A stretch of DNA of 64,000 nt from Nitrososphaerota archaeon (GTDB taxonomy: Archaea; Thermoproteota; Nitrososphaeria; Nitrososphaerales; Gagatemarchaeaceae), in the NCBI GenBank assembly GCA_029785615.1, contig JAFLZH010000003.1:51719-115718 (forward strand), written 5' to 3'. A model generated the notes under the pieces. The model worked only from the letters and a program-made list of their open reading frames with translations, did no database searches and was not told the DNA's origin. The stretch's first letter is position 1. The number at the start of each line of letters is the position of its first letter. A program made the translations under genes and the position numbers. Shown one piece after another: positions 9,502 through 19,164 of this stretch.

Positions 9502-11202
9502 TTGAAGATACTGCAGATGCACGCCGATTTCATAGAATACACCCCTGTCAAGAAGGAGATACGCGCGGCCGAGGAGGCTGACCCCCGGACCGTAAGGGAG
9601 GAAGACATCGTCGTCCTGTTCACTGCCTTCGAGGCCGGGGACGGACCCGCGCTGGTCAAACAGGCGGTGTCGGAGGCCAAGGGGTTCCTCGCCAAGCTCG
9701 GGACGACCAGGGTGATGATCTATCCGTTCGCCCACCTGAGCCAGAACCTGGCTCCCCCCGGCGAGGCGCTGCAGCTCCTGCTCCAGATGGAGAAGGACGC
9801 GGCCGACGCAGGCCTGGACGCCCGGAGGGCGCCGTTCGGGTGGACCAAGGCGCTGCAGATCAAGGTGAAAGGGCACCCGCTCGCCGAGATGTCCAGGAGC
9901 TACGGGGGAGCGGCCGCCCCCGTCCAGGTCCAGGCCAAGGGCAAGCCGAGGCGCGAGCTGACTGACGCCGAGGCCATGGGGAGGCTGAGGCGGAGCGACT
10001 TCGTCGGTCTCCCGGAGGGGGACCACAGGGCCATAGGGGAGCGCCTCGACCTTTTCAGCTTCCAGGAGGTCTCGCCGGGGATGGTCTACCTCCACGCGAA
10101 GGGGCTGGTGCTGAGGAACCTGCTGGTCGACTTCCTGAGGGCCGAGCTCCTCCGAGACGGATACCAGGAGGTCAGCACCCCCGCCCTGGCCAACACTGCG
10201 CTCTGGCAGGTGAGCGGCCACTCCGCCCACTACAAGGACAACATGTTCCTCACCGCCCTGGGCGACGAGGAGATGGGGCTCAAGCCGATGAACTGCCCTT
10301 CGCACTTCCTGATTTACAGGTCGAGAAAATGGAGTTTTCGGGAGCTCCCGGTCAGGTACGCCGCCTTCGACCCCCTCTACAGGAACGAGCTGAGCGGGGT
10401 GGCCAGCGGGCTGTTCAGGGTCAAGTCGCTCACCCAGGACGACGCTCACATCATAGCCATGGAGGAGCAGGCGGAGGGGGAGCTGGCCAAGATGCTCGAC
10501 ATGATGGGGAGGGTCTACGGCACCTTCGGGCTGCAGTACAAAGTGAAGATATCGACGAGGCCCGACGACTCGATGGGGACCGACGACGAGTGGGAGAGGG
10601 CCACAGGGACCCTCATACGCGTGGTGAAGTCGAAGGGGTGGCCGTACGAGATCAAGGAGAAGGAGGGGAACTTCTACTCCCCGAAGATAGACGTGGACGT
10701 CAAGGACTCGCTGGGGAGGGAGTGGCAGTGCGGGACCTTCCAGCTGGATCTCCAGATGCCGAAGAGGTTCAAGCTCAGCTACACCGGGTCGGACGGCAAG
10801 GAGCACCTCCCGGTGGTCCTGCACAGGACAATACTCGGCTCCCTGGAGCGGTTCATGGGTGTGATCCTAGAGCACTACAGGGGCGCCCTCCCCGTCTGGC
10901 TCTCCCCGGTGCAGGCCCGGGTCATCCCGCTCTCAGACGAGCACCTGCCCTACGCCACAGCGGTCCTCTCCTCCCTCGCGTCGGCCGGGGTGAGGGCTGA
11001 CGGGGACTTCGCCAGCGGGACCATGGGGGCGAAAATCCGCGACGCTCAGCTCCAGAAGATACCATACATGCTGGTGGTGGGGAAGAAGGAGGAGGACTCG
11101 GGGACCGTGGCCGTGAGGACGAGGGGCGGGGAGCAGACCTTCGGCGTGAAGGTCAGCGAGTTCGTCGCCAAGCTGCAGGAAGAAGCCTCGGCTCACAGGT
11201 GA
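9502..11202 (+). CDS. thrS: Threonyl-tRNA synthetase with archaeal N-terminal editing domain
   Basis: MKILQMHADFIEYTPVKKEIRAAEE (archaeal editing domain) and class II core MNCPSHFLIY... Confidence 0.96.
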   Translation: MKILQMHADFIEYTPVKKEIRAAEEADPRTVREEDIVVLFTAFEAGDGPALVKQAVSEAKGFLAKLGTTRVMIYPFAHLSQNLAPPGEALQLLLQMEKDAADAGLDARRAPFGWTKALQIKVKGHPLAEMSRSYGGAAAPVQVQAKGKPRRELTDAEAMGRLRRSDFVGLPEGDHRAIGERLDLFSFQEVSPGMVYLHAKGLVLRNLLVDFLRAELLRDGYQEVSTPALANTALWQVSGHSAHYKDNMFLTALGDEEMGLKPMNCPSHFLIYRSRKWSFRELPVRYAAFDPLYRNELSGVASGLFRVKSLTQDDAHIIAMEEQAEGELAKMLDMMGRVYGTFGLQYKVKISTRPDDSMGTDDEWERATGTLIRVVKSKGWPYEIKEKEGNFYSPKIDVDVKDSLGREWQCGTFQLDLQMPKRFKLSYTGSDGKEHLPVVLHRTILGSLERFMGVILEHYRGALPVWLSPVQARVIPLSDEHLPYATAVLSSLASAGVRADGDFASGTMGAKIRDAQLQKIPYMLVVGKKEEDSGTVAVRTRGGEQTFGVKVSEFVAKLQEEASAHR

Positions 11203-12227
11203 GGCGAAGGCACCTGCTGGGTGACGCAGTGTATCGTGCCGAGCCCATGGACCAGGGCCCTGCAGTCGACCCCCACGACCTCCCTTGACGGGAATAGCCT
11301 CCGCATGGCGCCGAGGGCCGCCCTGTCGCTCTCAGAGCCGAAGGTGGGGACCAGCACGGCCGCGTTGCCGATATAGAAGTTGAGATGGCTGGCGGGGAGG
11401 CGGCCGTCGGACGAGGCGACCGCGGGGGGCATGGGGACCTCTTCCACATGGAAGTCCCGTCCCTGGCTGTCCTTTTCGCCCCGCAATATCTTCAGGTTCT
11501 CGTCCAGCGCCACGTGGTTGCCGTCGGACACGTCGGCCTCGCTCGCGGCCGCGACGACGCGGGGGGCCACGAACCGGGCGATGTCGTCAACGTGCCCGTC
11601 GGTGTCGTCCCCTTCGATTCCCCTCTTCAGCCAGACCACCTCCTCGCCCCCGATGTAGTCTGCCAGCACCCTCTCTACCCCCTCTCTCCCCAACTGGGGG
11701 TTCCTGTTGGGGTTGAGGAGGCACTGCTCTGTGGTGAGGACCGTCCCCGCGCCGTCGGAGTCGATGGACCCGCCTTCGAGGATCACCCCCGGCCTGAACA
11801 CCCGGAGTCCAGACCCAAGGGCGACGGCCTCCCCTGACCCGTCGTCCGGGAGGAGGTCCTCGTACTTCCCTCCCCAGGCGTTGAACCTCCACTTCACCAT
11901 GGCGACGTCGCCCCCCCGGACGTAGGTGGGAAGGTAGTCCCTGGTCCAGACGTCGACCGTCCTGACGCGGTGGAACGCGACCTCATCGGTGCTCCCGACC
12001 AGGCCAGACACCCTCTCTTCCGCCTTCGCGTCGTCCACCAGGATCCTCACCTCCTCTCCTGCCGCCAGCGCCCGCACCATCTTCACGTAGGCCTCCTCGA
12101 CCTTGGGGAGTATCCCGCCCGGGAACGTGTTCGGGTCCTTGGGCCACGAGACCCAGGTCGCTTCGTGCCGTTCCCACTCGGCCGGCATCCTGTAGCCCAA
12201 GGACCTTGGGGTCTCCCCCAATGTCAC
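11193..12227 (-). CDS. aguA: Agmatine deiminase (peptidyl-arginine deiminase family)
   Basis: MPAEWERHEATWVSWPKDPNTFPG...VWTRDYLPTYV...LEGGSIDSDG...DDTDGHVDDIARF; GTG start overlaps stop of upstream amidase; the longer ORF to 12989 is an over-extension. Confidence 0.93.
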   Translation of the reverse strand: MTLGETPRSLGYRMPAEWERHEATWVSWPKDPNTFPGGILPKVEEAYVKMVRALAAGEEVRILVDDAKAEERVSGLVGSTDEVAFHRVRTVDVWTRDYLPTYVRGGDVAMVKWRFNAWGGKYEDLLPDDGSGEAVALGSGLRVFRPGVILEGGSIDSDGAGTVLTTEQCLLNPNRNPQLGREGVERVLADYIGGEEVVWLKRGIEGDDTDGHVDDIARFVAPRVVAAASEADVSDGNHVALDENLKILRGEKDSQGRDFHVEEVPMPPAVASSDGRLPASHLNFYIGNAAVLVPTFGSESDRAALGAMRRLFPSREVVGVDCRALVHGLGTIHCVTQQVPSPHL

Positions 12228-13099
12228 CGCTTCCCTATGGCCGAGTACGTCCCTCTCTGCCTGTTCCTGAAGAACCCCCAGCCTGCCTCGACAGCCTTCC
12301 CCAGGCCGAGATCGCAGTCCGCGGTGAACACGCCCTCGCTGTCGTCCGCCCGGAGCATGACTCTCCCGAACTGGTCGCAGACGAACGATCCTCCCCAGAA
12401 CGTGGTCGGGCCCTCTTTCCCCACCCTGTTCACCGCGCACACGACCACGCTGTTGGCTATGGCGTGGCCCACCTGGACCTCCTCCCAGGCCCGCTTCCAG
12501 TCCCCCTCGGCCATGTCGATCCCGTCCACCCAGCCGATGGCCGTCGGGTAGAGCAGGATGTCTGCCCCCATGATGCGGTTGACCCTCGCGGCCTCGGGGT
12601 ACCACTGGTCGAAGCAGATGAGCGTCCCCAGGCGACCCTTGGCGGTCCGGGCGACGGAGTACCTGTCCCCCGGCTTGAAGTAGTCCTGCTCGTAGTAGTG
12701 CTCGTCCTGGGGGATGTGCACCTTCCTGTACTTGGACGCCCTCTTCCCCTTCTCGTCGTACACGAGGCACGTGTTGTACCTCCGCCTCCCGTCCTTCTCG
12801 AAGATGCTCCCACCGACGAGTATCACCCTGCTCTCCTTCGCCGTCTCCGAAAGCCATCTGCTCGTCGGGCCTGGGACCTCCTCGGCCTTCTCGAAGGACC
12901 CCCGGGCGCTGGGGAAGTAGCGGGACTGGAAGAGCTCCGGGAGGCAGACGATGTCGGCCCCCTGGGAGGCGGCTTCTCTGACGTACCACCGGGCCTTCCT
13001 CTGGTTGGACCTGCGGTCCGCACTCATCGACATCTGCACCAGGCCCAGCCTCACCTTGTCCTGCGTCAACCGTCCAGCCACCGCCTGCTCACTATACAA
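12224..13099 (-). CDS. aguB: N-carbamoylputrescine amidase (nitrilase family)
   Basis: Catalytic E in CLPELFQSRYFP, KYRKVHIPQD, LICFDQWYPE; 4-nt GTGA overlap with aguA. Confidence 0.93.
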   Translation of the reverse strand: MYSEQAVAGRLTQDKVRLGLVQMSMSADRRSNQRKARWYVREAASQGADIVCLPELFQSRYFPSARGSFEKAEEVPGPTSRWLSETAKESRVILVGGSIFEKDGRRRYNTCLVYDEKGKRASKYRKVHIPQDEHYYEQDYFKPGDRYSVARTAKGRLGTLICFDQWYPEAARVNRIMGADILLYPTAIGWVDGIDMAEGDWKRAWEEVQVGHAIANSVVVCAVNRVGKEGPTTFWGGSFVCDQFGRVMLRADDSEGVFTADCDLGLGKAVEAGWGFFRNRQRGTYSAIGKR

Positions 13100-13141
13100 A
13101 TCGAGCGCTCGCGCTCCCCCGGCGGAAGACAGGAGCCGGGG

Positions 13142-16100
13142 CTAACCGCCCCAGAAGAGGTCCAGAGTCGTGGCGCCCATTATCTCATCGAAGGAGAAGT
13201 CCAGGGCGTCAAGGAGCTGGTCGAACATGGAGTGGGCGTACTCGATGTACTTGTCCGCGTCGACCTCGTCGGTCCTGGCCAGCTTTGCCGGCTTCACATA
13301 GGGGGGGCTCTTGGTCTTGACGAAGGCGATTATCTCCCCCGCCTTGATTTCCTCCCCCTTCTCCTCGAGCTGCTTGGCGGCCCTCACGTGCTGGGGGGTG
13401 GTGCCGCTGTACTTGGCCGTGGGCTTGCTCATCATGACGGTGAACGCCAGCTCGGAGACCGGGATCCGCTTCCCCCTCAGGTCCGACACCATCTTGGTTA
13501 GGACCTCCCTTGTGCTGGTGCGGGCTCTCTCGAAGTCCTCCGGGTTCTTGACGGAGCTCAGTATCCCCAGGGTGTCGTAGAAGATCCGCTTCAGGTACTC
13601 CGGCGTCTGGCTGTTGTGCAGGAGGGTGGGCAGGTTGCCTGCCACAAACCTTTCGAAGGTTGGAACAGAGAAGTCAAACATAGTCGCGCCACCGCGTAGT
13701 CTCCTTACAGAAATGACTTCGTCGAAAGTCACGTCTTTGACATTGAGCATCCTCGCAATTCTGATTAGGCCCTTTCTTTCTCCGCTGTTGGCCATCTGAA
13801 GGAGTCGCCCAAGCACAGAATTGTAGCGGTCCAGCAAAGACAGGTCGTAGTAGCGCGCATCGTGCAGATTCAGGTCCCTCTTGCGCTTGAGGCCGCGCCG
13901 TCCGAGCATCTGTGACTTGATATTCAGAAGCCCGTCGGTGGAGATAGGGATTAGCTCCTTGTTCCTTGGGGCCGTGCCCGCCTTAGCTCTGAATCTGCGT
14001 TGCATGAATCCGATGTACCGGTAGAAGCGCTCCCGGCTGAATGCCCCTATCACGCTCAACTGATGGTACCTCGTACCCTTCACCGAAATCTCTCTTATCC
14101 TCACATCGATATCGAAACGTGCCAGAAGATAGGCGACCTCCGTGAGTAGCGTCTTGCTCCTCGAAGCGATGTTCACTCTCCTTCCATCGCCGTATCCGCC
14201 TCCAGAGAAGACTGCCCTCAGGAACTCCGCTACGAACCCCCCATCTGCGTCGAAGACTATCCCTGGGACGTGCTTTGCCTCGCCGGACCCCCCGCAAAGA
14301 GCCCTGAAAAGCTCCGCGTGAAGCCTAGGGAGATGGTATGTGTTGACTCCCCCCCGCCGGCGCAATGTCTTGATTGGCCTCTGAAACAGAACCTCCCAGC
14401 AGCGTTCTATCTCAGCACACACCTCTGGGTTCGCCAGCCAACTCTGGGTGATTGAGTTGTTCCTGGACCTGTCGTCCTCCGAAGCACCCCCTCCAGACAC
14501 GTACAGCCCGAGCATGGTGGCCAGCTCCCTCGACATCGGCAGGCTGCAAGGCAAAGGCGTCGATACAGTCGCGTGGGCCCTGGCCGAGTACGCATGTCCG
14601 TCCCTGAACAGGAGCGGGCTCGTCAGGTAGTGCAACACAGGGAGGCGTGGACTGGGGTCGCGCGGAGGCACGTACTGGGCTCCAACGACCACGTCACCTG
14701 GTCTCAGCGTTTTCGTGCTTCTGTGGAACAGTCGCCCAAGCGAGTCCATGAGATACACGCTGTGGTCTCCCGACAGTCTCAGCTCCCTCCCTTTGCTCGT
14801 TCTGATTTCAAAGACATCAGACACCTCGTGCTTCATGGCATCTGAGATGTGCACCCATGCAGTGCTGAGCCCGTCAACCACTGTCACTACCTCAACGTCT
14901 TTCCCCGCCTTGAAAGCTTCGTACACCTCAGCCACTGCGGCCAGCCTGACTCTCTCGTCATAGCGGGCGAGCATGGGGGTGCTGCCGTGCACGGACTTCT
15001 TCCCCGTCAGTCCCTTTATGTCGACGGTCCCGTCCGGGAAGACGCCGAAGTAGTTCTTCTTCCTGCTGCTGAAGGCGACATACCTGTAGACCTTGTCGAG
15101 GTCGAGCTCGACCCCCAGCCCCGAATCGGCCCACCCTGATATGGTCGACACCTGCTCTTTCGACGGGCTGTGCAGGAACAGGCTGTCGGTGTCGGAGTAG
15201 AGGACATCCACCCCGAGCTCCTTGCACTTCGCTATCGTCCTGGTGATGGCGTCCCTGCCGAGGGCTGCGGTGGCTTCGGCGACCGGGAGGCAGTAGAACG
15301 CGAACGACTCGAACCCGAAGGAGCCGTAGGCGCCGTTGAGGTACACCTTGAGGCTCTGGGACACGACCCCGTAGAGCTCCCTGTCCTGCTTCGACAGGGT
15401 GGGGTCCTTCGCCAGCTGCTTGTAGTGACCGACCCTCAGGTCCCTGAGCGAGCCTATCACGAGGCTCGTAATCCCCTTCTTCTTAGTGCACTCCCAGGAG
15501 TCTGTGTCGGGGATCTTGTTTGTCCTGCACTCCGGGTGGGGGCAGTTGACTGTCTCGTAGGAGAGGTTGTGCACCTTCATCAGCGAGGGGTACAGGCTGG
15601 CGAAGTCGAGCACGGAGACGTCGAAGTACACCCCCGGCTTGGGGTCGATTACGAGCCCGCCCTTGTACTTCTTCCCCTTGATGATGGACTTGGAGGACGC
15701 GCCCCCCTTCTCCGCGAGCTCGTCCTGCCTCGGGATGAGCGCCCCCATCCTCCTGTGCTCGTAGAACAGCATGCTCCGGATCCAGTTGGATATGCCGAGC
15801 CTCGAAACGTCGTTCATCGGCATCTTCCCGATCCTCGAGATCATCAGGAGGAGCTTCATGACGACGGAGTCGTTCATGGACGTCAGCTCGTAGGTCAACT
15901 GGGCGTCGTTCAGGCAGTACTCCCCCAGCTTCCGCAGGGGGAGGTCCCCGACCTCCCCTTCGAAGTCCACCTTCGACTTCCCGATAAGCGACTCCGAGAT
16001 CCCTCCGAGGGTGTGATCGGTGTACTTGTTGCCGAACGCGTAGACCTGGATGGACCTGTTGCGGAAGAACTGGTAGAGGTCGATGTGGATTCCATGCTTC

Positions 16101-17065
16101 AGCGACGCCGCCACCCGCTCCAGCTGGATCGGGTCCTCCTCCTCCGCTATCCCTAGCCTCTTGCCCCTGTGCTGGATGTACCGCAGATCGAAGTCGTCCC
16201 CGTTGAAGGTGACTATCACGGGGTAGTCCATCACCTTGGAGAGGACCGCCCTCAGTAGGTCTGCTTCGCTGTCGAAGAGCCGGTACTCGAAGGGCGCACC
16301 TGAGAGCCCTTCCTCGCTCCGCGCACCCTTGAGCATGTAGACAGTCTTCTCCTTCTCATTGTAGAACGACACGGCGATGACCTCCCTGTTGGGGTCTTCG
16401 ACGTCGGGGAGCCTCCCCGGCTCGTTGTCGACCTCTATGTCGAGAGCGACCCTCTTGAAGTCCACGAGGGGCTCGCCCAACAGCTCCGCCCACTCCTTCA
16501 GGAACGGGGTGAAGGACGGCGGGCTTTTCGTCATGATCTCTTCGAGGGAGCGCGCGACCCTCTCCGGGACCGCGTGCCTGACGGGGACCATCTCGCCCCC
16601 GGCGACCTTGTAGTAGGTCCCCATGCGGAGGCCGCGGTCGTAGGCATAGTTCTCGTAGTACTTGATGTCGGCCTCCCAGGCTTTGATCTGGTCGCGGATG
16701 CTGTCGTTCCCTCCGCCGATGGCCAGCGGGTCGGTGGTGATGATCTTCCTCAGCTTGGCCCTGGAGTCGGTGAGCAGGTCGAGCTTCTCCTCCTCGACTA
16801 CGTCCAGGACGTCCTTGCGCGCCCTTACCGCCTGCAGCTCGTCCATGGGGAGCCTGGTATAGCAGTAGGGCTTGTGCCCGGTGTCGTCTTCCCAGAGCCA
16901 GAACATCCCGGCCTTCTGATCGTAGAACTTCAAGACCGCCTTCTTCCTGTCACCGTCGTAGGTCGCCGAGGCAAGGAGCGACTCTCCCATCTCCTTCACC
17001 GGCCTGGTCAGCCCGGCCAGCTTCTCTGCGAGGCCGGAGGTCTGGACCGAGGACTGGGAGGCCAT
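13142..17065 (-). CDS. polB: Family B DNA polymerase precursor containing an intein (1307 aa; 846 aa after splicing)
   Basis: ALDIEVD (ExoI), DFASLYPSLMK (motif A), LNGAYGSFGF (motif B), LYSDTDSLF (motif C), C-terminal tail LDLFWGG. Confidence 0.96.
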   Translation of the reverse strand: MASQSSVQTSGLAEKLAGLTRPVKEMGESLLASATYDGDRKKAVLKFYDQKAGMFWLWEDDTGHKPYCYTRLPMDELQAVRARKDVLDVVEEEKLDLLTDSRAKLRKIITTDPLAIGGGNDSIRDQIKAWEADIKYYENYAYDRGLRMGTYYKVAGGEMVPVRHAVPERVARSLEEIMTKSPPSFTPFLKEWAELLGEPLVDFKRVALDIEVDNEPGRLPDVEDPNREVIAVSFYNEKEKTVYMLKGARSEEGLSGAPFEYRLFDSEADLLRAVLSKVMDYPVIVTFNGDDFDLRYIQHRGKRLGIAEEEDPIQLERVAASLKHGIHIDLYQFFRNRSIQVYAFGNKYTDHTLGGISESLIGKSKVDFEGEVGDLPLRKLGEYCLNDAQLTYELTSMNDSVVMKLLLMISRIGKMPMNDVSRLGISNWIRSMLFYEHRRMGALIPRQDELAEKGGASSKSIIKGKKYKGGLVIDPKPGVYFDVSVLDFASLYPSLMKVHNLSYETVNCPHPECRTNKIPDTDSWECTKKKGITSLVIGSLRDLRVGHYKQLAKDPTLSKQDRELYGVVSQSLKVYLNGAYGSFGFESFAFYCLPVAEATAALGRDAITRTIAKCKELGVDVLYSDTDSLFLHSPSKEQVSTISGWADSGLGVELDLDKVYRYVAFSSRKKNYFGVFPDGTVDIKGLTGKKSVHGSTPMLARYDERVRLAAVAEVYEAFKAGKDVEVVTVVDGLSTAWVHISDAMKHEVSDVFEIRTSKGRELRLSGDHSVYLMDSLGRLFHRSTKTLRPGDVVVGAQYVPPRDPSPRLPVLHYLTSPLLFRDGHAYSARAHATVSTPLPCSLPMSRELATMLGLYVSGGGASEDDRSRNNSITQSWLANPEVCAEIERCWEVLFQRPIKTLRRRGGVNTYHLPRLHAELFRALCGGSGEAKHVPGIVFDADGGFVAEFLRAVFSGGGYGDGRRVNIASRSKTLLTEVAYLLARFDIDVRIREISVKGTRYHQLSVIGAFSRERFYRYIGFMQRRFRAKAGTAPRNKELIPISTDGLLNIKSQMLGRRGLKRKRDLNLHDARYYDLSLLDRYNSVLGRLLQMANSGERKGLIRIARMLNVKDVTFDEVISVRRLRGGATMFDFSVPTFERFVAGNLPTLLHNSQTPEYLKRIFYDTLGILSSVKNPEDFERARTSTREVLTKMVSDLRGKRIPVSELAFTVMMSKPTAKYSGTTPQHVRAAKQLEEKGEEIKAGEIIAFVKTKSPPYVKPAKLARTDEVDADKYIEYAHSMFDQLLDALDFSFDEIMGATTLDLFWGG
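13613..14995 (-). other. Intein within polB (461 aa) with degenerate LAGLIDADG endonuclease domain
   Basis: Starts SVHGSTPMLARY after GLTGKK; block B-like LSGDHSVYL; ends ERFVAGNLPTLLHN followed by S (QTPEYLKR). Excision restores GLTGKK-SQTPEYLKR. Confidence 0.92.
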
Positions 17066-17138
17066 TGATATGTGCGGAGCGGCCCTCCTACTGCAAATAA
17101 GGCTACCTCGGCCTCGTCCCGCCGGGCGCGGCGGACGA

Positions 17139-17146
17139 TTTATAAC
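17139..17146 (+). promoter_or_regulatory. TATA box for the 17170 ORF
   Basis: tttataac about 25-30 nt upstream of ATG 17170. Confidence 0.45.
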
Positions 17147-17169
17147 AAGTGCCGGGGGCGCCCCCTCAG

Positions 17170-17532
17170 ATGACTGACGTCGGAGGCTTCCTGAGGGAAT
17201 ACTCCCCGTACCTCTTCTGGGTCATAGCCGCGGTCTGGGCCGTCGTGGGGGTGGACGGGAGGTCGGTCCTGATGGCCTGGCCGGTGGTCGCCTGCGCCCT
17301 CTCCGGGGTGCTGCTGAAGTTCAAGCCCGGGTGGAGGGTCACCTTCTCGTGGGCGGCTTCGACAGCCGTCATGGGCCTGCTGATATGCGTCTATCAGGTG
17401 TACGCCTGGTCCCCGCTGCTGGCGGGGGACTTCTCGGCCCTGGCGGCGTCAACCCTGGGAGCGTTCGCTGTCCTCGCCGTGGTCCACGTCTTCCTGCTGT
17501 ATGCGGGGACCGCGAGACCCATCCAGGCCTAG
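17170..17532 (+). CDS. Small membrane protein, unknown
   Basis: Four hydrophobic segments; ATG 17170 fits TATA spacing better than the upstream GTG at 17149. Confidence 0.55.
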   Translation: MTDVGGFLREYSPYLFWVIAAVWAVVGVDGRSVLMAWPVVACALSGVLLKFKPGWRVTFSWAASTAVMGLLICVYQVYAWSPLLAGDFSALAASTLGAFAVLAVVHVFLLYAGTARPIQA

Positions 17533-18062
17533 ACCGAGCCGGACTTCGAGAACTTCCGCAGGTAGTAGACCGAGTAGCCGCTTATCACGAACAAGGCGCT
17601 GAACGCCCTGGTGGCGAAGACTAGGCTCCACTGCGACGGGTATGTCGTGGCTAGGGTGTCAGGGTTGCAGTTCCCCAGGCCCACCGGCGGAGGGGTGCAG
17701 GACACCGAGAAGAGCGCCCCCCACACCATGAAGTTGTACATCACCTCATAGGCCGCGGAGAAGGCGACCACGAAGCCGAAGAGCTGGAGGAACATGAGGA
17801 GCCAGCGGGGCCACTTCGAGACCGTGTCCTCCCAGATCCTCAGCCCGCTGTAGAAGAGGGCCACGCAGGCGACACTGAAGTAGGTGATCGGCTGGGCGAA
17901 GTAGGGCGGGAAGGGGAAGTAGACGTCCACCAGGGCCTTGCCGATGGGCTCGTTGGTGAGGGAAAGCGACCTCGCGATGCCGTACACCGCTACCACGACG
18001 ATTATGACGAAGGAGACCCAGGCTACAATCTTGTACATCCGCCTGGCCCCGGCTTCGCTCAT
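17529..18062 (-). CDS. Membrane protein, unknown
   Basis: Multiple hydrophobic segments, ATG start; TATA-like cttaaag upstream. Confidence 0.65.
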   Translation of the reverse strand: MSEAGARRMYKIVAWVSFVIIVVVAVYGIARSLSLTNEPIGKALVDVYFPFPPYFAQPITYFSVACVALFYSGLRIWEDTVSKWPRWLLMFLQLFGFVVAFSAAYEVMYNFMVWGALFSVSCTPPPVGLGNCNPDTLATTYPSQWSLVFATRAFSALFVISGYSVYYLRKFSKSGSV

Positions 18063-18091
18063 CGGAGCGGTGCGACCACTGATTCTGCTCT

Positions 18092-19102
18092 TTAAGCCTT
18101 GGGAAGGCGCTTCCTCGGAGCGCGTACCAGGCGGCCAGGAGCATCAGCGGGAGCTCGAAGTAGCTCCAGAAGGCGACCCCGGGGAGCAGGAAGAGGGCCA
18201 CGGCTGCGAAGCACCCGGAGCCCAGGGCCAGGGCGCCAAGGCTGCCGTCGCAGCGCCAGAGCAGGACCGCCAGGGCAGCGAGCGCTAGCAGCACCCTCAG
18301 CGCCGTCGGGGCCGAGCCGCCGAGGCTTACGAAGATTCCTTGGAGGCTGGGGTTCAGGGTCGGCCCGAACGCGCCGGCGTAGACGAGGGGGAGCGGGGAG
18401 CGCTGGAACTGGAACAGCACCGTGTCCAGGACGAAGGCTGCCGGGTCCCAGGCCAAGAACGGGAGGGCCACCGCAGTGGCCGTCAGGACGGAGAGCAGGG
18501 GGGGAATAGTCCGCCGCCTCCGGAGGGAGAACGCCGCATAGAAGGGGAACGCGAGCCACGCCTCGACGCTGGCCCCGAAGGCGAGCCCCCAGAAGACCGC
18601 CGATGTCTTCGGCCTCCCTTTCGCCTCTGCCAGCATCGCCACGGCCACGAATGCGATGGCAGGGAGGGAGTCGTTGATCAGGTAGGTCGAGAAGAGGACC
18701 ACCGGAGGGAAGAGGAAGTACGCCATGGACGAGAGTGGCCCCCTGGGACCGAGGAGGCTGAGCGAGACGACGGTCACCAGGTCCGTCGCCACCATCCCCA
18801 GGGTGGCGGCGCCGAGGGCCCCGGCGGGGGCGATGAAGACGAAGATCCCCGGGAGATAGGCGAAGACCTCCGCCGCCCCCGGGGTGGCGAGACCGCTCGG
18901 GGCAGCGTAGAAGGCGCCGTAGGGGTCCACGCCGCGGAGCAGGTAGCCGACCGCCTGGGCGTTGTAGTAGGACACGTCGGTGAAGTAGTGCGAGTTCGCG
19001 ACGAGCAGGGTGACCCTAGCGGCCAGGCCGATGGAGAGGGCGAGGAGGACCCAGGGGGTGAGGAGGGTCCGTCCTCGGGGGGAGCTAGCTGCCAAACTGG
19101 GC
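18092..19102 (-). CDS. Polytopic membrane protein, glycosyltransferase-like (GT-C/DUF2029-like); 3' end ambiguous
   Basis: Hydrophobic protein TPWVLLALSIGLAARVTLLV...DVSYYNAQAVGYLLRGVDPYGAFY...; frame stays open to 17746 through the next gene. Confidence 0.55.
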
Positions 19103-19164
19103 CGAAACCTGGCCCCGCCGGGGGTGCCGAACTTAAAAGCGAAGCCGCCCCGGGGCGGGCTGCC

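Noticed and set aside
11193-12989. 598-aa fusion ORF of agmatine deiminase with an N-terminal domain
   Set aside because: N-terminal 250 residues are the out-of-frame antisense-like reading of the aguB gene; true start is GTG 12227
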